A model generated the notes under the pieces. That model made no database searches. It saw nothing but the letters and a program-made list of their open reading frames with translations, and was not told the DNA's origin. Positions 18,759-24,244 of a DNA stretch of 64,000 bases are shown here, one piece after another. The stretch spans positions 1 to 64,000 of the forward strand of contig JBBQWS010000004.1 in NCBI GenBank assembly GCA_038210415.1, in the 5' to 3' direction. Each line of letters opens with the position of its first letter. The first letter of the stretch is position 1. Source of the DNA: JBBQWS01 sp038210415. Its GTDB lineage: Bacteria > Actinomycetota > Actinomycetes > Prado026. The position numbers and the translations under genes are program-made.

Positions 18759-19592
18759 GTGCCGCCCCCCCGTACTGCGGTGCGTCCGGACGCCGTCACT
18801 GCTCTGCTCGGGCAGATCTGGGACGAAGCGCTCGACCCCGGCTACGCCGAGGCGGCCGGCCGGCGCTCCCTGGCTCCAGGCCCGGCCCCACGACTGCAGT
18901 GGAAGGCCGCGGTGGCCCTCGGCCTGGTCGGTCTGCTGCTGGCCGTGGCCGCTGCGGCAACTGCGGCCGACCGGCCGGCCGTGGCCGAGCGCCGGGTCAG
19001 CCTCGTGCAGCGGATCGACGACCAGACGGCGAAGTACGACGCGACCACGGCAGCCCTGGCGGCGCTCCAGACCGAAGTCGAGCGAATCAAACGCGCTCAG
19101 CTCGGCGCCACCGGTGAGGGCAACTCGCTGAGCACGCAGGTCGCGCAGCTGGCCGCGCTCGCCGCCCAGACCACGGTCACCGGCCCAGGGCTGGTCGTCA
19201 CGGTCGACGATGCGGACGCGCCAGCCGGGACCAGCCAGAACCAGTCGCTCGGGCGGGTGCTCGACACCGACCTGCAGCTGGTCGTCAACGGGCTGTGGGC
19301 CGCCGGTGCCGAAGCGATCTCGGTCAACGGGGTGCGGTTGACGTCGTTGTCGTCGATTCGCTCCGCGGGCGACGCGATCCTGGTCGACTACCGCCCGCTG
19401 GCGCGGCCGTACGCCGTGTCGGCCATCGGTGACCCGCAGTCGATCGAGGCGCGATTCACCAGCGGACCCGGTGGTCGAGGCCTGCGTACCCTGAATCAGG
19501 CCTACGCGGTGCGGTTCTCCGTGGCCGCGGACCCGGCGCTGACCTTGATAGCGGCCACGACAGCCAGCCTGCGGTACGCCCGAGCCCGATGA
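18759..19592 (+). CDS. DUF881 family protein (first copy)
   Basis: 277 residues, GTG start 3 nt after the previous stop. A cytoplasmic N-end of about 50 residues is followed by one membrane helix (KAAVALGLVGLLLAVAAAATAA). Next is a coiled-coil stretch (VAERRVSLVQRIDDQTAKYDATTAALAALQTEVERIKR), then the DUF881 domain with GPGLVVTVDDAD, VVNGLWAAGAEAISVNGVRL and a C-terminal SLRYA. The domain faces the outside. Family members sit near division genes in many Gram-positives, but their function is unknown. It forms the conserved DUF881 / small basic protein / DUF881 trio with the next two genes. Confidence 0.88.
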   Translation: MPPPRTAVRPDAVTALLGQIWDEALDPGYAEAAGRRSLAPGPAPRLQWKAAVALGLVGLLLAVAAAATAADRPAVAERRVSLVQRIDDQTAKYDATTAALAALQTEVERIKRAQLGATGEGNSLSTQVAQLAALAAQTTVTGPGLVVTVDDADAPAGTSQNQSLGRVLDTDLQLVVNGLWAAGAEAISVNGVRLTSLSSIRSAGDAILVDYRPLARPYAVSAIGDPQSIEARFTSGPGGRGLRTLNQAYAVRFSVAADPALTLIAATTASLRYARAR

Positions 19593-20047
19593 GGAAGACA
19601 GGACCTGCGATGACCAGCGACTCGGCCGACCCCGAGCTGACCGCCGGGCCCGACCCGACGTCAGATCCCGCCGCGAGCGCCGCCGGCGCCCCGAGCAGCG
19701 CGGCGCGCGGGGCGGCCATGGCGGTGCTCGGGCTGGCTGTGGGGATCCTCGCCGGACTCGTGCTGCACCCGAGCGTGCCCCTCTGGCTGCAGCCGTATCT
19801 CCCGATCGCCGTGGTCGCCGCGCTCGACGCCGTGTTCGGAGCCGCTCGCGCGACCCTGGAGCAGGTCTTCGTCGAGAAGGTCTTCGTCATCTCGTTCGTG
19901 GGCAACGTGCTGGTGGCTGCCCTGATCGTCTTCCTGGGTGATCGGCTGGGCGTCGGTTCCCAGTTGTCGACGGGTGTCATCGTCGTGCTCTCGGTACGGA
20001 TCTTCGCGAACGCTGCAGCCATTCGGCGCCACTTGTTCGGGGCCTGA
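19589..20047 (+). CDS. Small basic family membrane protein (DUF1290)
   Basis: 152 residues from the ATG at 19589, which overlaps the preceding TGA; an ATG at 19610 with AGGA upstream is the alternative. After an Ala/Pro/Ser-rich N-end come three to four hydrophobic segments with the family core GILAGLVLHPSVPLWLQPYLPIAVVAALDAVFGAARATLEQVFVEKVF and a short basic tail (RRHLFGA). Members of this family (Sbp in Bacillus) are always found between division/DUF881 genes. The role is not known. The N-terminal extension is longer than the roughly 110-residue family norm. Confidence 0.88.
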   Translation: MRKTGPAMTSDSADPELTAGPDPTSDPAASAAGAPSSAARGAAMAVLGLAVGILAGLVLHPSVPLWLQPYLPIAVVAALDAVFGAARATLEQVFVEKVFVISFVGNVLVAALIVFLGDRLGVGSQLSTGVIVVLSVRIFANAAAIRRHLFGA

Positions 20048-20048
20048 C

Positions 20049-20744
20049 GTGACCCGGACGCGCACCTCTCGGGCCCATGCGGTGATCGCCGGCCTGTTCG
20101 TGCTGCTCGGATTCGGGCTCGCCCTGACGGTGCGCTCCACCGCGCAGAGCGACGGGCTCTCGACCGCGCGCGAGAGCGACCTGATCCGGATCCTGGACGA
20201 CCTGACGGCTCGCAACGACCGGCTGGCGGCCGAGCAGCGGGACTTGCAAGCCACCCGGGACCAGCTGGCCTCCGGGACGGCCGGCACCGATGCCGCCCTG
20301 CTCCAGGCGCGGCAGCAGGCACAGACCCTCGGCATCCTGGCGGGGACCGTGTCGGCCACCGGCCCGGGCGTGCTGGTGCAGGTCGACGACCCGCAGCACA
20401 AGGTCGACTCGGCTGTCCTCCTGGACGCCGTTCAGGAGCTGCGTGACGCGGGTGCCGAGGCGATGTCGATCAACTCGGTCCGGGTCGTCGCAGCCACCGC
20501 TCTGGTCGACCGGGGCGGCGTGGTCGTCGTCGACGGCACCGCGCTGCGGTCGCCGTACGCCCTGCTCGCGATCGGGGACCCGAGAACGATGTCGACCGCG
20601 CTGAAGATCCCCGGTGGGGTGGTCGAGAGCCTGCACGGCATCGGCGCCGAGGTCACCGTGGTGGAGCGCGATACGGTCGACATCACCGCGTTACGCGTCC
20701 CGTCGACGCTTCAGTACGCTCGGCCCTCGTCGAGCACCAGCTAG
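20049..20744 (+). CDS. DUF881 family protein (second copy)
   Basis: 231 residues from the GTG at 20049, one base after the previous stop. One membrane helix (VIAGLFVLLGFGLALTV), a heptad-like coil (ESDLIRILDDLTARNDRLAAEQRDLQATRDQL), then the DUF881 domain: GPGVLVQVDDPQH, ELRDAGAEAMSINSVRVV, PYALLAIGDP and final LQYARP. It is clearly a paralogue of the gene at 18759. The paired copies around the small basic protein suggest the three form one membrane complex; this is inference from conserved order. Confidence 0.88.
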   Translation: MTRTRTSRAHAVIAGLFVLLGFGLALTVRSTAQSDGLSTARESDLIRILDDLTARNDRLAAEQRDLQATRDQLASGTAGTDAALLQARQQAQTLGILAGTVSATGPGVLVQVDDPQHKVDSAVLLDAVQELRDAGAEAMSINSVRVVAATALVDRGGVVVVDGTALRSPYALLAIGDPRTMSTALKIPGGVVESLHGIGAEVTVVERDTVDITALRVPSTLQYARPSSSTS

Positions 20745-20795
20745 GCCGCAGCACAGCCCCAGCCCACTGACCCAAGCCTGTGAGAGGACCGCACC

Positions 20796-21188
20796 GTGAG
20801 CAGCACCCCCGACGAACTGAAGTACACGGCTGAGCACGAGTGGGTCGCTGAGGCCGGTGCCGGCGGACGGGTCCGGTTCGGTATCACCGACTTCGCCCAG
20901 GAGGCGCTGGGCGACATCGTCTACGTCTCGCTGCCCGAGGTCGGCACCCTCCTGGCGTCCGGTCAGACCTGCGGCGAGGTGGAGTCGACGAAGAGCGTCA
21001 GTGACGTCTACGCCCCGGTCAGCGGTGAGGTCATGGCGCGCAACCCGGCGCTCGACTCGAACCCCGAGCTGGTCAACTCCGACCCGTACGGCGAGGGCTG
21101 GATGGTCGAGGTGGCGCTGACCGACGCCGCAGAGCTGGTCGGGCTGCTGGACTCCGCTGGCTACCGCGCGCTGGCCGAAGGCACCTGA
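20796..21188 (+). CDS. gcvH: Glycine cleavage system H protein
   Basis: 130 residues from the GTG at 20796 (GAGAGGA upstream). Sequence is a complete H protein: LKYTAEHEWV, GITDFAQEALGDIVYVSLPEVG, and the lipoylation hairpin GEVESTKSVSDVYAPVSGEV, with the lysine to which lipoic acid is attached at about residue 68. The lipoyl arm carries the aminomethyl group from the P protein to the T protein. gcvP lies 3 kb downstream behind its own riboswitch; gcvT is not in the window. A hairpin at 21249-21276 follows the gene. Confidence 0.96.
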   Translation: MSSTPDELKYTAEHEWVAEAGAGGRVRFGITDFAQEALGDIVYVSLPEVGTLLASGQTCGEVESTKSVSDVYAPVSGEVMARNPALDSNPELVNSDPYGEGWMVEVALTDAAELVGLLDSAGYRALAEGT

Positions 21189-21248
21189 CCCAAAGACGCA
21201 TAACCGTCACCTTCAGGTCCATACCTGGGCCGGCAGTCGGCACGTGCA

Positions 21249-21276
21249 GGGGTCAGCCGTTCTGCCGGTTGACCCC
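21249..21276. terminator. Hairpin after gcvH overlapping the garA promoter
   Basis: GGGGTCA (21249-21255) pairs with TGACCCC (21270-21276). The stem continues through a G/T pair into CCG/CGG around a six-base loop. The 3' arm contains the TTGACC -35 box of the next promoter, so terminator and promoter share bases. Confidence 0.5.
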
Positions 21277-21297
21277 TCATCAGCGCGCGCCTAGGGT
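21269..21297 (+). promoter_or_regulatory. Sigma-A-type promoter of garA
   Basis: TTGACC (21269-21274) and TAGGGT (21292-21297) are separated by exactly 17 bp, the best housekeeping promoter in the window. Transcription would start near 21304, leaving a leader of about 50 nt with GGGAGGG before the ATG at 21353. Confidence 0.7.
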
Positions 21298-21352
21298 CGG
21301 AGCTGTCCCCGACCGTCCAGGTGTGGTCGAGGGTTTTCTTGGGAGGGACATC

Positions 21353-21820
21353 ATGACCACCGGCAGCGATGACGAGGTCAACGCGTCCGAGCTCACTTCG
21401 ACGTTGTCGATCGGCGCGGCCCACGAGCCGGACGCCGAGGCGCCGGCGAGCGACCCGGACCAGCTCTTCTCCGAGTCGCTCGCCCCCGGCAGCGCCGTGC
21501 TCGTCGTGCGCAACGGCCCTGGCGCGGGCAGCCGCTTCGTCCTTGACGTCCCCACCGTGACCGCGGGCCGCCACCACGACAGCGACATCTTCCTCGACGA
21601 CGTGACGGTCTCCCGTCGGCACGCACAATTCGTACGCGCCGACCACGGCTTCCGGGTGAAGGACGTCGGCAGCCTGAACGGCACCTACGTGAACCGGGAG
21701 CGCATCGACGAGGTGCTGCTCAACCCGGGCGACATCGTGCAGATCGGCAAGTACCGCCTGGTCTACATCGCGAGCTCGGGCGGGTCCGCGCACGCCCACG
21801 CGACGGGGGAGGGCGAGTGA
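21353..21820 (+). CDS. garA: FHA-domain metabolic regulator GarA/OdhI
   Basis: 155 residues from the ATG at 21353 (GGGAGGG before it). The C-terminal FHA domain (about 50-140) is complete: VTAGRHHDSDIFLDDVTVSRRHAQF, DVGSLNGTYVNRERID. In mycobacteria and corynebacteria the phosphorylated N-terminal Thr of this protein binds its own FHA domain and frees 2-oxoglutarate dehydrogenase and glutamate enzymes. Here the N-terminal site reads SELTSTLSIG rather than the usual ETTSVF, so the phosphorylated residue is less certain, though Thr is present. It overlaps ftsR by 4 nt and follows gcvH, the standard actinobacterial arrangement. Confidence 0.9.
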   Translation: MTTGSDDEVNASELTSTLSIGAAHEPDAEAPASDPDQLFSESLAPGSAVLVVRNGPGAGSRFVLDVPTVTAGRHHDSDIFLDDVTVSRRHAQFVRADHGFRVKDVGSLNGTYVNRERIDEVLLNPGDIVQIGKYRLVYIASSGGSAHAHATGEGE

Positions 21821-22557
21821 GCTCCGCGGTCCCTGCGCGGGCCTATCTGAGCATCGGCGAGGTGCTGGCCAAGTTACGGCCGGAGTTCCCCGACGTCACC
21901 ATCTCGAAGATCCGGTTCCTGGAGTCCGAAGGCCTGGTCGAGCCGCAGCGAACCGCGTCCGGGTACCGCAAGTTCGGTCACGACGAGATCCAGCGGCTGC
22001 GCTACGTCCTGGCGGCGCAGCGCGACCGCTACCTGCCGCTGCGGGTCATCAAGGACCACCTCGAGGCGATGGACCGCGGTCTCGAGCCGTCGGACGCGCC
22101 CGGCCAGGCGCCACGAGTTCCGATGACGGTGGTGTCCTCGGACGGCTTCCCGAGCGCCGACGCGTTCGGGCGCGACGGCTCCGAGCTCAGGCTGTCGCGG
22201 GCCGAGCTGGTGCAGGCCGCTGGTATCGACGAGGCCGAGCTGGGCCAGCTGGAGAGCTACGGCCTGCTCGGGACAAGGCCCGGTGCGTCCCACTACGACG
22301 GCGACGCCCTGGTCATCGCCAAGACGGTCGCCGAGATGAGCTCGTTCGGTCTTGAGCCCCGGCACCTGAGGGCGTTCAAGTCGGCCGCGGACCGCGAGGT
22401 CGGCCTGGTGGAGCAGGTCATCGCGCCGCTGCACAACCAGCGCAACCCGGACGCGCGGGCTCGGTCCGAGGAGATCGTCCGCGAGCTCTCCGCCCTGTCC
22501 GTACGCCTGCACGCAGCACTGGTGAAGGCTGCGCTGGCCGGCGCCGGACGTCGCTGA
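21817..22557 (+). CDS. ftsR: MerR-family regulator FtsR
   Basis: 246 residues, GTG start overlapping garA's TGA. N-terminal winged HTH of MerR type: YLSIGEVLAKLRPEFPDVTISKIRFLESEGLVEPQRTASGYRKFGHDEIQRLRYVL (about 9-65), followed by a second HTH-like segment (LSRAELVQAAGIDEAELGQLESYGLL) and a helical C-terminus. The orthologue in Corynebacterium activates ftsZ. The gene order garA-ftsR-nuclease-merR is the usual one. No metal-binding cysteines, unlike classical MerR. Confidence 0.85.
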   Translation: MSSAVPARAYLSIGEVLAKLRPEFPDVTISKIRFLESEGLVEPQRTASGYRKFGHDEIQRLRYVLAAQRDRYLPLRVIKDHLEAMDRGLEPSDAPGQAPRVPMTVVSSDGFPSADAFGRDGSELRLSRAELVQAAGIDEAELGQLESYGLLGTRPGASHYDGDALVIAKTVAEMSSFGLEPRHLRAFKSAADREVGLVEQVIAPLHNQRNPDARARSEEIVRELSALSVRLHAALVKAALAGAGRR

Positions 22558-22589
22558 CCTTCGGCCCTGCCGACGTGACCGCCCGTTGT

Positions 22590-22595
22590 TAGGGT
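22590..22595 (+). promoter_or_regulatory. -10 box, leaderless start of the nuclease gene
   Basis: TAGGGT ends 6 nt before the GTG at 22602, the leaderless geometry; a CTGCCG 17 bp upstream (22567-22572) could serve as a weak -35. The GGAGG in between is too close to use as a ribosome site on a leadered mRNA from this box. Confidence 0.5.
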
Positions 22596-22601
22596 GGAGG
22601 C

Positions 22602-23096
22602 GTGCAACCACTTGATGTCGTCGGCGTCCGGGTCGAGATGCCCTCGAACCAGCCCATCGTGCTGCTGCGCGAGATCGGCGGCGAACGTTACCTGCCGATC
22701 TGGATCGGTGCGGTCGAGGCCACGGCGATCGCCTTCGCCCAGCAAGGCGTCGTGCCGGCCCGCCCGCTCACGCACGACCTCCTGCGGGACGTCCTCGCGG
22801 CGGTCGGCGCAGAGCTGGCGACGATCCGGATCAGTGCGCTGAAGGACGGCGTGTTCTTCGCCGAGCTGGTCTTCACGAGCGGCGTCGAGGTGAGCGCGCG
22901 ACCCTCGGACGCCATCGCGCTCGCGCTGCGCACCGGCACCCCGATCTTCGGTGCCGAAGCGGTGCTCGACGAGGCCGGCATCATCATCCCGGACGAGCAG
23001 GAGGACGAGGTCGAGAAGTTCATCGAATTCCTCGACCACATCTCGCCTGAGGACTTCGAGACGGGCGCTGCTGGCGAGGGTGGCCCGACGAGCTAG
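22602..23096 (+). CDS. Bifunctional nuclease-family protein (DUF151)
   Basis: 164 residues. Whole-length match to the bifunctional nuclease domain: LDVVGVRVEMPSNQPIVLLREIGGERYLPIWIGAVEATAIAFAQQGV, RPLTHDLLRDVLAAVGAEL, and SARPSDAIALALRTGTPIFGAEAVLDEAGI. An acidic tail (PDEQEDEVEKFIEFLDHISPEDFE) follows. The family is named for an RNase/DNase activity shown for a plant member; the bacterial role is not established. Constantly located beside ftsR and garA in actinobacteria. Probably leaderless (see 22590). Confidence 0.88.
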   Translation: MQPLDVVGVRVEMPSNQPIVLLREIGGERYLPIWIGAVEATAIAFAQQGVVPARPLTHDLLRDVLAAVGAELATIRISALKDGVFFAELVFTSGVEVSARPSDAIALALRTGTPIFGAEAVLDEAGIIIPDEQEDEVEKFIEFLDHISPEDFETGAAGEGGPTS

Positions 23097-23298
23097 GCGT
23101 CGAGGCGCACCCTCGACTGAAGGTCCAGACCGCGAACTCTGTACTGGAACTTGAGAGTTTGATTCGGCGTGTCGCGGCTCCCGTCGTTGACCGGGCGCGT
23201 CGGCGGTTCTAGCGTCCAGCACGTAGCCATCGTGTAACTCCAGCCCTGTGGTTCAGGCTGGCGGTCACTTTCCCCGCGGTGGTCGGCTCGATGAGCTT

Positions 23299-23321
23299 GA
23301 GCCGGTGCCTCGCACCGGCTC
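23299..23321. repeat. Perfect inverted repeat with flanking direct repeats
   Basis: GAGCCGGTGC, CTC, GCACCGGCTC: 10-bp arms with a 3-nt loop. The hairpin is flanked by two copies of GGCTCGATGAGC (23285-23296 and 23317-23328) and ends 17 nt before the GTG of the second MerR gene. It may be an autoregulatory operator or an mRNA hairpin next to the ribosome site. Confidence 0.6.
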
Positions 23322-23338
23322 GATGAGCGGAGGCGCAC

Positions 23339-23977
23339 GTGACCGGTTTCGGCGATCAGCCCGGCGAGAGCGAGGCGCCGCGACATCCGGAGTCCGAGCG
23401 CGTCGAGAGCGAGCGTCGCGCCGGCGAGCAGGGTCTGCTCTTCGACGACGACCCGCGCGCCATCCCCGACAACATCGGCTACCGCGGGCCTGTCGCCTGT
23501 TCCGCGGCCGGGATCACCTATCGCCAGCTCGACTACTGGGCCCGCACCGGGCTGGTCGAGCCGAGCGTCCGTCCGGCCACCGGCTCGGGTACCCAGCGGC
23601 TCTACGGGTTCAGCGACATCCTCGTGCTGAAGATTGTCAAGCGGCTGCTCGACACCGGGGTCTCGTTGCAGCAGATCCGTACCGCGGTCAGCCACCTGCG
23701 TCAGCGGGGCGTGCGGGATCTCGCGCAGATCACCTTGATGAGCGACGGCGCGAGCGTGTACGAGTGCACGTCCAACGACGAGGTGGTCGACCTGATCCAG
23801 GGTGGCCAGGGCGTGTTCGGCATCGCGGTCGGCCGGGTCTGGCGTGAGGTGGAGGGCTCGTTGGCCGAGCTGCCGAGCGAGCGCACCGACGAACCGGCGG
23901 TCGGGCTCGAACCCGACGAGGTCGCTCATCCGTCCGACGAGCTTGCGCACCGACGCCGCGCCCGCGCCACGGGCTGA
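23339..23977 (+). CDS. Second MerR-family regulator of the gcvH-garA block
   Basis: 212 residues from the GTG at 23339 (GGAGGC upstream). After an acidic N-end and the family stretch QGLLFDDDPRAIPDNIGYRGPVACSAAGITYRQLDYWARTGLVEPSVRP, the winged HTH continues with GTQRLYGFSDILVLKIVKRLLDTGVSLQQIRTAVSHLR. The C-terminal half (ASVYECTSNDEVVDLIQGGQGVFGIAVGRVW) is conserved in this subfamily and may bind an unknown ligand. The 242-nt upstream gap is unusually long for this block. It contains AACTCT/AGAGTT inverted repeats (23135-23159) and the perfect hairpin at 23299, suggesting autoregulation. Confidence 0.85.
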   Translation: MTGFGDQPGESEAPRHPESERVESERRAGEQGLLFDDDPRAIPDNIGYRGPVACSAAGITYRQLDYWARTGLVEPSVRPATGSGTQRLYGFSDILVLKIVKRLLDTGVSLQQIRTAVSHLRQRGVRDLAQITLMSDGASVYECTSNDEVVDLIQGGQGVFGIAVGRVWREVEGSLAELPSERTDEPAVGLEPDEVAHPSDELAHRRRARATG

Positions 23978-24007
23978 CCCTTGCCGGCTGCGCGTCCGCA
24001 ACGCGCG

Positions 24008-24013
24008 TAGACT
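24008..24013 (+). promoter_or_regulatory. gcvP: -10 box of the gcvP riboswitch transcript
   Basis: TAGACT lies 16 nt before the first base-paired nucleotide of the glycine aptamer, the right place for its promoter. No convincing -35 at 17 bp. Confidence 0.45.
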
Positions 24014-24028
24014 GAGCGCGCTGACAAA

Positions 24029-24135
24029 CCCGCACGGGAGAGCCCCCCGACTGATGTCCGGCCGGGGGCACCGAAGGGGCAACCTCCCCGGAACCTCTCA
24101 GGTGCAAAGGACCGTGCGGGCGAGGCAACTCTGGA
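24029..24135 (+). promoter_or_regulatory. Glycine riboswitch controlling gcvP
   Basis: The closing stem CCCGCACGG (24029-24037) pairs perfectly with CCGTGCGGG (24112-24120). Inside are the conserved glycine-aptamer blocks GGGAGAG, CCGAAGGGGCAA (24071-24082), CTCTCAGG (24095-24102) and CAAAGGAC (24105-24112), followed by ACTCTGGA (24128-24135). One complete aptamer is seen, with at most a remnant second one. Downstream, two hairpins that cannot form together (24196-24202 with 24214-24220, or 24200-24206 with 24222-24228) lie before the GGAGG ribosome site of gcvP and could be the switch. Glycine binding would turn on glycine cleavage. Confidence 0.9.
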
Positions 24136-24244
24136 TCTGCTGACCGGTGCGCGGGTGACTGCGGGCGGGCCGATGCAACAGAGGGGGAGCCCCGACCACC
24201 GGGCGGCACTGTGCCGGTGGACCGCCCGACTCGGAGGCCACCCC

